Source: Kaistia defluvii (GTDB lineage: Bacteria > Pseudomonadota > Alphaproteobacteria > Rhizobiales > Kaistiaceae). From it: a stretch of DNA of 64,000 bases. Where the stretch lies: positions 186,001-250,000 of the forward strand of contig NZ_JAPKNI010000003.1 in the NCBI RefSeq assembly GCF_026343955.1, written 5' to 3'. This document shows positions 26,641 through 33,955 of this stretch, one piece after another; positions within the stretch are counted from its first letter, which is position 1; the number at the start of each line of letters is the position of its first letter. Under the pieces are notes generated by a model. The model ran no database searches, was not told the DNA's origin, and saw only the letters and a program-made list of their open reading frames with translations. Made by a program: the position numbers and the translations under genes.

Positions 26641-27016
26641 TCATGTTCGCGCCGGAGCGCCGCCCCACTCGCATCGCCCCACAACGCCGGGGCTACGCAC
26701 AGTCTCACGCGCGGGATCGGAACAACCGGGCGTGCGTCAGGCACATATCCGGCGGCGGGCATCACGCAGGTCACGAACGGCGGTGGCCGGATCGCGATCG
26801 TCAGGCGGCGAGCCAGAGCAGCACCGGCAATGGCATTGCAGGGACAACCGGCTCCGGCAGCCGGAAACCACCCCGCTCTTATGGCTTAACCTTGGTTCCG
26901 GCCCCGGCCTTCCAGGGTCAACCCTCATGGGGTCCGCTACGCAAAGCGTGCGGTCGCTTCGTCTTCGCCTGCGCGATGACCCCGGCCGAGCCCAGAACAC
27001 TTCGGGTGCCCGTCGA

Positions 27017-27034
27017 GCGGGGAATGGTCCCCGC
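27017..27034 (+). promoter_or_regulatory. Leader hairpin upstream of the small gene at 27054 (AATGGT loop)
   Basis: GCGGGG-AATGGT-CCCCGC forms a perfect 6-bp stem with the same loop as the hairpin before ssb. It ends 19 bases before the start codon, against 20 for ssb. The stem bases differ but still pair. Confidence 0.6.
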
Positions 27035-27053
27035 CAAAATCGGGAGCCGGACA

Positions 27054-27218
27054 ATGACCCTCGCAACTGCCAACGCCTACGCCGCCAGCCTCGCCTCCAC
27101 CCTGATGGTCGCCATCATCATCTTTCGCGCCGGCGACGGCACCATGAGCGTGATGCCCGCCACCGAATATGACGGCGACGACGACACCATCGTCTCCGAG
27201 ATCGATCCCTTCGCATGA
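27054..27218 (+). CDS. Small 54-residue protein of the mobile element
   Basis: An ATG at 27054 follows CGGGAG and opens a short frame, MTLATANAYAASLASTLMVA, then IIIFRAGDGTMSVMPA and an acidic tail rich in Asp and Glu. The N-terminal half could form one amphipathic or membrane helix. The frame extends upstream without a start that makes sense, and a terminator follows directly. The family is not recognised. The leader shared with ssb suggests it is a real, coordinately controlled gene. Confidence 0.5.
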   Translation: MTLATANAYAASLASTLMVAIIIFRAGDGTMSVMPATEYDGDDDTIVSEIDPFA

Positions 27219-27221
27219 GAC

Positions 27222-27250
27222 GGGGCGGATCATCCGCCCCTCCATCTATT
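27222..27250 (+). terminator. Hairpin terminator
   Basis: GGGGCGG-ATCAT-CCGCCCC gives a perfect 7-bp stem followed by TCCATCTATTT. It starts four bases after the stop codon of the small gene. Confidence 0.55.
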
Positions 27251-27401
27251 TCAGACGCCGCCCGCCCAATGCGGTCGTCGGTGTGGGACGGGGCTGGGGC
27301 CGCCTCATAGGCTTCCCGACGCCACCCGGCCTCGCGAATCGCTGCGCCGGAGCCACGTCATCGCGGGTTCCGCGCAGCGCCTTTGGGCTGGCAAAAAGAA
27401 G

Positions 27402-27474
27402 CCAGAACGACTAAAATAGCCGTAGTTCTGGAGTACGCGTAGGTCTGAATGGGAGGTGATCATGTATGATCACC
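27402..27474. promoter_or_regulatory. Operator-like palindromes at the XRE gene
   Basis: Two inverted repeats precede the XRE-family gene. CCAGAAC (27402-27408) and GTTCTGG (27425-27431) are perfect 7-bp arms with 16 bases between them. GGTGATCAT-GT-ATGATCACC (27455-27474) is a perfect 9-2-9 palindrome that covers the 3' end of the ribosome-binding site and the ATG itself. Either could be an autoregulatory operator; the second could also hide the start codon as an RNA hairpin. Confidence 0.6.
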
Positions 27475-27732
27475 GCCCGACAATCACGGGCCGCACGCGC
27501 GTTGCTGGGTTGGACACAGGAGACGCTCGCTGACAAGGCCCGCATATCGCTGACCGCGCTCAAACGCCTCGAATCCGAAAGCGGACTCGATGTGTACGAG
27601 ACGACGCGCGATCAGGTGCGCAGGGCCTTGGAAGCTGCCGGCATCGTCCTCCTGTCCACCGATAAAGGGCAAGGAGTGTTGCTGGTCGATGAGCGCGGAA
27701 GTAAACCCAATCCATCCAACGGCGCGCGTTGA
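27466..27732 (+). CDS. XRE-family helix-turn-helix regulator
   Basis: This 88-residue DNA-binding protein starts MITARQSRAARALLGWTQET and has a Cro/CI-type helix-turn-helix, TLADKARISLTALKRLESES, at residues 20-39, followed by DQVRRALEAAGIVLLS, as in many short plasmid or element regulators. GGGAGG lies ten bases upstream. It precedes the replication and transfer modules, so it is a likely controller of the element, possibly with autoregulation through the palindromes over its start. Confidence 0.85.
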   Translation: MITARQSRAARALLGWTQETLADKARISLTALKRLESESGLDVYETTRDQVRRALEAAGIVLLSTDKGQGVLLVDERGSKPNPSNGAR

Positions 27733-27792
27733 TCGGCGTGCAAATCCCGTCGACGCTTGCCATCGCTCCATTTTGGATCAAACTTGGTCTAG

Positions 27793-28086
27793 ATGCAGCA
27801 GCCGCTTAGTAATCGAGCCTGCACGATGATCGAGACATTCGAAGATACCGCACCGGCAGGGCAGGAACTGACCGCCTACGACAAGGCGCACGTCAAGCTC
27901 TACGCGCGCTTGCTTGACGCGGATGCCGATGGCGCCGATTGGACAGAGGCGGTGCAGATCCTGTTCGGTCTCGATCCCGCACACGAGCCCGAACGCTGTC
28001 GACGCATCCACGACAGTCATCTCGCGCGCGCCCGCTGGATGACGCACACCGGTTATCGGCACCTTCTGCGCCAGTCCCAGCGCTGA
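27793..28086 (+). CDS. Hypothetical protein of the element regulatory region
   Basis: A 97-codon frame lies between the XRE gene and the DUF2285-type gene. An in-frame ATG at 27826 (MIETFEDTAPAGQE) may be the real start. The core reads LTAYDKAHVKLYARLLDADA, then DWTEAVQILFGLDPAHEPER and HLARARWMTHTGYRHLL. It is soluble and helical. The same arrangement is common upstream of DUF2285 genes in related elements, but I cannot name a function. Confidence 0.65.
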   Translation: MQQPLSNRACTMIETFEDTAPAGQELTAYDKAHVKLYARLLDADADGADWTEAVQILFGLDPAHEPERCRRIHDSHLARARWMTHTGYRHLLRQSQR

Positions 28087-28211
28087 TCGCCGATGCTCGC
28101 GCGATGCTCTTTCGACATCGCGCAATGTCGTCTCCCGACCTTCCGCCACCTAAGATGAAATAGGAAAACTGGCCGTTCGACTTGTGCGCGTAATATGCGA
28201 GGAGTTGAACG

Positions 28212-28974
28212 ATGAGGCCAGATACAAGCGACTGGCGGGACGACAGCCGATATGACTATTTCGATAGCTTGCCGGTCGAAGGTCTCGCTTGGGAATGCCT
28301 TCGCCGATACGTTCCTTATCAGGAACTCTACAGCGGTCTAGCGAATACGGCCGCCGAGGCCGTACCGCTTCCGAAAGATGCAGAACAGCTTTGGGGGCTG
28401 CGATTTCGCTGCCAGGCCGGGCCTGTCCGCGCTGGACCAGAATGTCGTGTGGTCGCCCTCATGCGATGGCGCCGTTCTCATGCTGACGCGCCGACCCGAG
28501 TTTCTGCCGCCTGCCTCCGCTGCATCCGCCGACGCGTTCGCCGTAGGGCGTAATGCTCCCGAAGGCGCCTATGCGTCTGTCTCCGAGCACGACATCCCGG
28601 TGCTTCTCCTTTCCGGCACGGTTCCAGACGACCAGCTCGCGGCTCTGGTTCCGTTCGATGCCGACGTCCTCGACCGGATCGACGCCCTGACGCGAATGGC
28701 GCGCATCTGGCTCGGCCGCCCGCCACCGCGCGACACGCGCATGACCGCCGAGCAGCGGCGGCGCTTTCGCCTGAAGCTGCGCGCCGCCGACGGCCATATG
28801 AACGGCGCCACCTATCGCGAGATCGCCATCGCAATCTACGGCGCGGCGCGCGTCGACACCGAGCCCTGGAAGACTTCGCCGCTACGTGATGCCGTCATTG
28901 CCTTCGTCGAAGGTGGCCTTGCCCTCATCAACGGGGGCTATCTGCAACTCCTTCGCCAGCGCCGCCGCTCCTAG
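28212..28974 (+). pseudogene. DUF6499-DUF2285 regulator with a frameshift
   Basis: The first frame encodes MRPDTSDWRDDSRYDYFDSL and LAWECLRRYVPYQELYSGLA, the N-terminal transcriptional-regulator domain (DUF6499 type), up to WGLRF. The continuation is in another frame: AARPGLSALDQNVVWSPSCD and onwards, then a DUF2285 domain (MNGATYREIAIAIYGAARVD, near the C-terminus) to 28974. One extra base near 28404-28408 explains the shift. Joined, the gene would encode about 250 residues. Genes of this type regulate transfer in trb-type elements, so the break, if real, could affect mobility. Sequencing error remains possible. Confidence 0.7.
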
Positions 28975-29117
28975 TCGCCGCGCCGCCATGGCCTCCGGGG
29001 TGGAGATTTAGGCCACCTCAAGTCCCCCATCCATCCCGCCGACGGTTCTCCGCCACCGTGGTCGTTGTCAGCCGCTGATCGCCAGCGGCCCCCAGCAACC
29101 CCACGGAGGCCCGCCCC

Positions 29118-29399
29118 ATGCGACCCGATACCGCCGCGCTCCCGCCACGCTACCTGCGGACCAAGGAAGCCGCTGAGTTTCTCAGCCTGTCCGCCCGCAC
29201 CCTCGAAAAGCATCGGACCTACGGCACCGGCCCGGCCTACCGCAAACTCGGCGGGCGCGTCGTCTATGCCGTCGACGATCTCGAAACCTGGGCCGAGCGC
29301 GGCGCCGTCACCTCGACCTCCGATCCGCGCGGCTCCGTGCTGCCCGCCAAGCGCCAGACGCTGCCGACCGGCCAGAGCGCCGGCCGATACGCGCGCTGA
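29118..29399 (+). CDS. AlpA/excisionase-like helix-turn-helix protein
   Basis: This 93-residue protein contains the MerR/AlpA-type DNA-binding pattern LRTKEAAEFLSLSARTLEKH at about residues 13-32 and a wing, AYRKLGGRVVYAVDDLETW. Proteins of this class act as recombination directionality factors or as regulators of the adjacent replication genes. It follows an ACGGAGG ribosome-binding site and lies 18 bases before repA. No integrase is visible in the window, so a role in repA-parA control fits better here. Confidence 0.85.
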   Translation: MRPDTAALPPRYLRTKEAAEFLSLSARTLEKHRTYGTGPAYRKLGGRVVYAVDDLETWAERGAVTSTSDPRGSVLPAKRQTLPTGQSAGRYAR

Positions 29400-29417
29400 T
29401 CGTGGCCGGACCCTTTC

Positions 29418-30551
29418 ATGGTGGTGCGGCGTCGTGACTCTTCGGAGCGTGGGCAGCTCGATCTGTTTCGCGCGCTCCCCGGCGACTTCGCGCCACGAGA
29501 TGCGCAGGATCTCATGGCCTATCCCTTCTTCTCCCTCTCCAAATCCCATCGCGTGGCCCCGATCGACTTTTCGGCCGGCGACATCACGATCCGCGTCGAG
29601 GCCGTTCCCGATCATGGCATGGCCACGATCTGGGACGCCGACATCCTGATCTGGGCCGCCAGCCAGATCGTCGAAGCCCGCGACAACGGGCTTCGCACGT
29701 CCAGGCTGATGGCCGCGACGCCCTATGAAATCCTCACCTATGTCGGACGCGGCACCAGCTTGCGCGACTATCAGCGCCTCAAGGCGGCGCTGGACCGGCT
29801 GCAATCGACCACCATCTCGACATCGATCCGCCAGCCGGCCGAAGGCCGCCGCCATCGCTTTTCATGGATCAACGAATGGCAGGAGCGCACCGACCGCCAT
29901 GGGCGGCCGGACGGCATCGAACTGATCGTCCCCGACTGGTTCTACAAAGCCGTCCTCGATGACGCGCTCATCCTCACCATCGACCCGGCCTATTTCCATC
30001 TCACCGGCGGTCTCGACCGCTGGCTCTACCGCATCGTGCGCAAGCACGGCGGCCGCCAGCGCGACGGCTGGCGTTTCGATCTGCGCCATCTCCACGTCAA
30101 ATCCGGCAGCCTGTCGCCGTTCAAACGCTTCGCGTTCGAGATGCGCGACATCGTGCGGCGCCAGCCGCTACCCGGCTACGTCCTGTCGCTGGAGGTGGAG
30201 ATCGGCGGGCGCACGCTGCTCGCTTTCGAGCCGCTCCCGGCCTGTGGAAAACCTGTGGACGGGCTCGTGCTATCGGGAACCCGGACTATCGTGCCATCGG
30301 GAACCCGAGGCTCGTGCTATCAGGAACCCAAACCGGCCTTAACGTCTGGAAATCGCAGGCGGATTCGCGCCCTTAACTTAGAGTCTAACCAAGAATCTAA
30401 CTTTGAAGAGCGCGCGCGCGATGTGGAAAACCTCATCCGCGACGCCGCCAGAAGCCTCAGCGTAGCCGCGAAAAAGCGCCTCCCGACCGCACAGGCCGGC
30501 GATCCCGACGCGCCCCGGCTTCCCCTCGATCCGCCGGGGGGACGCCGATGA
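29418..30551 (+). CDS. repA: Replication initiator protein RepA
   Basis: This 377-residue protein belongs to the plasmid replication initiator A family. It has the core motifs DLMAYPFFSLSKSHRVAPID near residue 32, TSRLMAATPYEILTYVGRGT near residue 94 and DWFYKAVLDDALILTIDPAYF near residue 172, which form winged-helix domains. The C-terminal 100 residues are low-complexity and correspond to DNA with direct repeats that look like an origin. The stop overlaps parA by four bases. A replicon-like module inside an integrative element may allow autonomous copies after excision. Confidence 0.88.
   Translation: MVVRRRDSSERGQLDLFRALPGDFAPRDAQDLMAYPFFSLSKSHRVAPIDFSAGDITIRVEAVPDHGMATIWDADILIWAASQIVEARDNGLRTSRLMAATPYEILTYVGRGTSLRDYQRLKAALDRLQSTTISTSIRQPAEGRRHRFSWINEWQERTDRHGRPDGIELIVPDWFYKAVLDDALILTIDPAYFHLTGGLDRWLYRIVRKHGGRQRDGWRFDLRHLHVKSGSLSPFKRFAFEMRDIVRRQPLPGYVLSLEVEIGGRTLLAFEPLPACGKPVDGLVLSGTRTIVPSGTRGSCYQEPKPALTSGNRRRIRALNLESNQESNFEERARDVENLIRDAARSLSVAAKKRLPTAQAGDPDAPRLPLDPPGGRR
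30243..30430 (+). repeat. Candidate replication origin: iterons inside the 3' end of repA
   Basis: Three copies of an 18-base repeat, TCGTGCTATCGGGAACCC with at most one change each, start at 30265, 30289 and 30312, a spacing of 23-24 bases or about two helical turns. They are followed by an AT-rich stretch (30373-30410) with a repeated TCTAAC. TGTGGAAAA, one base from the complement of the DnaA box TTATCCACA, flanks the array at 30243 and 30422. This arrangement resembles an iteron-type oriV. Confidence 0.55.
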
Positions 30552-31204
30552 TCGTCGCGCTTCTCAATCAGAAAGGCGGCGTCGGGAAGACGACGCTCGC
30601 GCTCCATCTCGCCGGTGAACTCGCCGGGCCTGGCCGCCGTGTCACGCTGATCGACGCGGACCCACAGGGTTCGGCACTCGACTGGTCCGAGCAGCGCAGC
30701 CGGGAGGGCCTGCCGCGCGCATTCGGCGTCGTCGGCCTGGCGCGCGATACGCTCCACCGCGAAGCGCCCGAGCTGGCGCGCGATGTCGATCACATCGTCA
30801 TCGACGGCCCGCCGCGCGTCGCCGGCCTCATGCGGTCGGCATTGCTCGCCGCCGACCTCGTGCTGATCCCGGTGCAGCCTTCGCCGCTCGACGGCTGGGC
30901 TTCAGCCGAAATGCTTTCGCTCCTGTCGGAAGCGCGCATCTACCGGCCGCAGCTCGTCGCCCGCTTCGTTCTCAATCGCTGCGCCGCGCGCACCGTCATC
31001 GCGCGCGAGACCGCCGAGACGCTGGCCGATCACGATCCGCCGGTGCTCGCCGCGACCATCGGTCAGCGCATCGTCTTCGCCGACGCCGCGCAGTCCGGGC
31101 GGCTCGCCTCGGAAATCGACAGCCGTTCGCCCGCCGCCCGCGAGATCGCTGCACTCGCATCTGAGATCGGGCGGCTGCGCATCGGCAACGGAGCCGCGTC
31201 ATGA
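30548..31204 (+). CDS. parA: ParA-family partition ATPase
   Basis: This 218-residue deviant-Walker ATPase would move or stabilise the element. The P-loop MIVALLNQKGGVGKTTLALH holds the signature lysine, a switch region reads HIVIDGPPRVAGLMRSALLA near residue 82, and IPVQPSPLDGWAS follows near residue 106. It overlaps repA upstream and a ribbon-helix-helix gene downstream as ATGA pairs, giving a compact rep-par operon. Confidence 0.92.
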   Translation: MIVALLNQKGGVGKTTLALHLAGELAGPGRRVTLIDADPQGSALDWSEQRSREGLPRAFGVVGLARDTLHREAPELARDVDHIVIDGPPRVAGLMRSALLAADLVLIPVQPSPLDGWASAEMLSLLSEARIYRPQLVARFVLNRCAARTVIARETAETLADHDPPVLAATIGQRIVFADAAQSGRLASEIDSRSPAAREIAALASEIGRLRIGNGAAS

Positions 31205-31452
31205 CGGCCCGCGTCGAGAAGCGCGGCTTCGCCAAGCGCCCCGCCGATCCCGAGCAATGGATCAAGACGGCCGAGAGCTCGCCGCGCGCATCCGAGGCGA
31301 CCGCCTACACGGCGCGGCTCACCATCGACGTGACGCCGGAGCTGCGCGGCCGGATCAAGATCGCGGCTTTCGGGCGCGGCGTCACCGTCGCCGACATGCT
31401 GCGCGAGCTGCTCACGCGCGAATTTCCCCCGAACCCAGGAGACCCCGAATGA
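31201..31452 (+). CDS. Ribbon-helix-helix partition partner of ParA
   Basis: This 83-residue protein has a disordered N-terminus and a C-terminal ribbon-helix-helix domain (TARLTIDVTPELRGRIKIAA, about residues 38-57, then FGRGVTVADMLRELLTREF). Its place directly after parA, with a four-base overlap, suggests that it is the small ParB-like or ParG-like DNA-binding partner. It also overlaps the DUF2840 start. Confidence 0.8.
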   Translation: MTARVEKRGFAKRPADPEQWIKTAESSPRASEATAYTARLTIDVTPELRGRIKIAAFGRGVTVADMLRELLTREFPPNPGDPE

Positions 31453-31970
31453 CCGGCACCGCGGCCCCGCGCGCGCGCGGCGGCCCAATGCCGTCCGCGC
31501 TCTCCCATGATCGCATGACCCGCGTCGAGCTGACGTGGATCGAGAAGAAGATCGAATACTGGATCAGGTTCGGCCAGGCGGCCAACGAACAGATCGTCGA
31601 CCGTCGCCAGCGCATTCTCTCTTTCCGGCCGAACACCGTCTTCGCCTTCGTGCGATGGGCGGCGAACGACTTCGGCACGATCATCTCGCGCATCGACATC
31701 GTGCGGGCGGTCGAGCCGGGCGAAGCGTATCAGACGCTGCCTTTCGTGCGGCCGGGCGGCGAAATCCTGCTCAAGATCGAGGGCTGGCCGAAGGTCGAGG
31801 ACGTGCTGCGCCATGTCGATGCGATCGAGGCGATCGGCATCGATGCGGACGCCGTTTCGCCGGAGCACTGGCGGCACGTCCACAACCGGATGGCCGCCGC
31901 CCATCAGCCGCGCGCCTACACGCTCGAACAGCATCGCGCCTTCCTCCTGCGCAGGAAGGTCCAGCCATGA
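31449..31970 (+). CDS. DUF2840 protein
   Basis: This 173-residue protein is a constant neighbour of traF in trb-type elements. It shows MTRVELTWIEKKIEYWIRFG near residue 22, FRPNTVFAFVRWAANDFGT near residue 58 and a C-terminal helical stretch ending in LLRRKVQP. The start at 31449 overlaps the previous stop. Function is unknown; conserved coupling to TraF suggests a role in pilus protein maturation or its control. Confidence 0.85.
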   Translation: MTGTAAPRARGGPMPSALSHDRMTRVELTWIEKKIEYWIRFGQAANEQIVDRRQRILSFRPNTVFAFVRWAANDFGTIISRIDIVRAVEPGEAYQTLPFVRPGGEILLKIEGWPKVEDVLRHVDAIEAIGIDADAVSPEHWRHVHNRMAAAHQPRAYTLEQHRAFLLRRKVQP

Positions 31971-32512
31971 CGCGCGCCAGCCTCGTCCTCGTCATGGCGC
32001 TCGCCACGATGGGCATCGCCTATCCGGCGCTCACGCCGATGCCGGTCAAGCTGATGTGGAACGCCTCGGCCAGCGCGCCTGTCGGCTTCTACACGATCGA
32101 CTTTGACGGGCCGTTCGACGTCACCGATCTTGTCGCGGTCGATGCCCCCGAACCGCTCGCCGCCTTCATGGCCGAGCGCGGCTATCTGCCCAGGGGCGTG
32201 CCGCTCATCAAGCGCGTTCTCGGCGTTTCCGGCCAGACCGTTTGCCGCACCGGCCGCACGATCACCGTGGACGGGATCGAAATGGGCGCGGCGCTGGAGC
32301 GCGACCGGATCGGACGGGAACTGCCGGTCTGGCACGGCTGCCGCCGCATCCAGACCGGCGAAGTCTTCCTCATGAACTGGCAGGTCCGCGACAGCCTCGA
32401 CGGTCGCTACTTCGGCCTGACTTCCACCGACCAGATCATCGGCCATGCGATCCCGCTGTGGACCGACGAAGACGGCAACGGCCGGTTCGAGTGGCGCGCG
32501 CCGACGCGCTGA
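31967..32512 (+). CDS. traF: TraF, S26-family signal peptidase for pilin maturation
   Basis: TraF processes and cyclises TrbC-type pilin at the inner membrane. The 181-residue protein has an N-terminal membrane anchor (ASLVLVMALATMGIAYPAL), the catalytic serine in SASAPVGFYTI near residue 39 and the catalytic lysine region PLIKRVLGVSGQTVC near residue 80, as in S26 peptidases. GEVFLMNWQVRDSLDGRYFG near the end matches box E. The start was chosen for the ATGA overlap with DUF2840. Confidence 0.9.
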   Translation: MTRASLVLVMALATMGIAYPALTPMPVKLMWNASASAPVGFYTIDFDGPFDVTDLVAVDAPEPLAAFMAERGYLPRGVPLIKRVLGVSGQTVCRTGRTITVDGIEMGAALERDRIGRELPVWHGCRRIQTGEVFLMNWQVRDSLDGRYFGLTSTDQIIGHAIPLWTDEDGNGRFEWRAPTR

Positions 32513-32581
32513 CAGCTTCCCCCATCGGCGGGAGCGGTGCTCGCCGATGGCTTTTTCAACGCCACCGCAAAGGAAGCAATC

Positions 32582-32929
32582 ATGCCTCAGATTGGTGAAT
32601 TCAGACGCGAAGAGACCGGCTTCATCGGCAATCTTCTGACGCTGCTGCTCGTCCAGGACATCATCATCGTTCCGGCCGAGCCGTCCGACACCGAAAACGC
32701 GCCCGATTATCGCGTTCACGTCTTCGATGCCATGAGCAACGAGACCACCGCCGAGATCGGCGCGGGCTGGAAGCGCACCGGCGAGAAGGCAGGCGAATAT
32801 GTCGCGTTGCTGATCGACGATCCGACATTTCCGCAGCCGATCCGCGCCAACCTGTTCCGCGACGACGATGCCGGAAATGACTGGTCACTGCATTGGTCGC
32901 GTCCGCGCGACCGCGCCGAGAAGGACTGA
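32582..32929 (+). CDS. DUF736 protein
   Basis: This 115-residue soluble protein belongs to the DUF736 family, abundant on alphaproteobacterial plasmids and elements. It starts MPQIGEFRREETGFIGNLLT and has WKRTGEKAGEYVALLIDDPT near residue 62 and the terminal WSLHWSRPR. No enzymatic motif is visible. It lies between traF and the lytic transglycosylase, three bases before the latter. Confidence 0.88.
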   Translation: MPQIGEFRREETGFIGNLLTLLLVQDIIIVPAEPSDTENAPDYRVHVFDAMSNETTAEIGAGWKRTGEKAGEYVALLIDDPTFPQPIRANLFRDDDAGNDWSLHWSRPRDRAEKD

Positions 32930-32932
32930 CCG

Positions 32933-33712
32933 ATGCCCGCTCGCCGTCCATCGACGAGCCATCGGAGTGCGCACGGGCGGCATCACGCCGCCCGGCGCAT
33001 GGCTCTCTTTCTCCTTTCCGGCCTGATCCTCGCCACGAGCGCGACCGGCGCTGCTCTTGCACAGTCGGCCCCGGTGTCCCGTCCGGCCGCCGTCGATCCC
33101 TATGCCGCCCACATCACCGAGGCGGCGCAGCGGTTCGGCATCCCCGAACGCTGGATTCGCGCCGTGCTGCGCGCCGAGAGCGCGGGCGACGTGCGCGCGA
33201 TCTCGTCGGCGGGCGCGTTGGGGCTGATGCAGATCATGCCCGACACATGGGCCGCCTTGCGCGTCCGATACCGTCTCGGCCGCGACCCCTATGACCCGCA
33301 CGACAACATCCTGGCGGGCCCGGCCTATCTGCGCGAAATGTGGGACCGCTATGGCGATGTCGGCGCGATGCTCGCGGCCTACAATGCAGGCCCCGGCCGC
33401 TATGACGATCATCGTTCCACCGGCCGCGCGTTGCCTGCCGAAACGCGGGCCTATGTCGCCGCGCTCGTGCCGGTTCTCGGCGGTGCGGCCGCATCAGAAG
33501 CGTCAGTCCGGCGGGGCGATCCGCCGCCCGACTGGCGCGATGCGGCGATCTTCGTCGTGCGTTCCGCCGACGCTCGCCCCGCCGCGTCACGGTCGGCCAG
33601 TGAGCGTTCGGACGATAGCCGATCCTCCGTCACGGCGAGGCCGACCGACCCGGCCGCAACATCGGATTCGCCCCTTGTCGTCGCACGCTCCGCCCAAGGA
33701 GAGCGCCCATGA
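32933..33712 (+). CDS. Conjugation-associated lytic transglycosylase
   Basis: This 259-residue secreted muramidase would open peptidoglycan for the mating channel. A basic leader is followed by a signal segment, MALFLLSGLILATSATGAAL, so the working start may be internal (near 32999). The SLT domain has the catalytic glutamate in VLRAESAGDVRAISSAGALG, then GLMQIMPDTWAAL and MLAAYNAGPGRYDD. The C-terminal tail is rich in Ser, Arg and Asp and probably disordered. It is the VirB1/TrbN equivalent for this trb system. Confidence 0.88.
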   Translation: MPARRPSTSHRSAHGRHHAARRMALFLLSGLILATSATGAALAQSAPVSRPAAVDPYAAHITEAAQRFGIPERWIRAVLRAESAGDVRAISSAGALGLMQIMPDTWAALRVRYRLGRDPYDPHDNILAGPAYLREMWDRYGDVGAMLAAYNAGPGRYDDHRSTGRALPAETRAYVAALVPVLGGAAASEASVRRGDPPPDWRDAAIFVVRSADARPAASRSASERSDDSRSSVTARPTDPAATSDSPLVVARSAQGERP

Positions 33713-33813
33713 GCGTGCGAGCCGCCATTCGCGCGCAATCGTGGTCCGGCGTGCCATGGAGGGCGTCAGGGGCAGAGGCAGGCACAACAACCGGACGATG
33801 GCGAGATAAAAAG

Positions 33814-33944
33814 GCGCACGGTGCGCTTCGGTCGGTCGGTTGTTTTTGCTTGGGTTTTCGGCGCGTTCCGCACCGTGCCGCGCTTTCGCGCACTGTGCGC
33901 CGCGCGCCCATCTTACTGATTTCCCTGTGCCTTTTGCACCGTGC
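33814..33944. repeat. Four GCAC-N-GTGC palindromes upstream of the relaxase (oriT candidate)
   Basis: The 243 bases between the transglycosylase and the relaxase hold no gene that I recognise but contain GCAC-N-GTGC four times: 33816-33824, 33870-33878, 33890-33898 and 33936-33944. The first and third extend to GCGCAC-N-GTGCGC. The last ends 11 bases before the relaxase start. Such clustered sites next to a relaxase could be the transfer origin or sites for a relaxosome or autoregulatory protein. No conserved nic sequence was identified. Confidence 0.5.
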
Positions 33945-33955
33945 GGGGCTGCGTC

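Noticed and set aside
30265-30329. The three repeats in repA considered as a CRISPR array
   Set aside because: Repeats are 18 bases with 5-6 base gaps, far too short for spacers, and no cas genes are present; iterons fit better.
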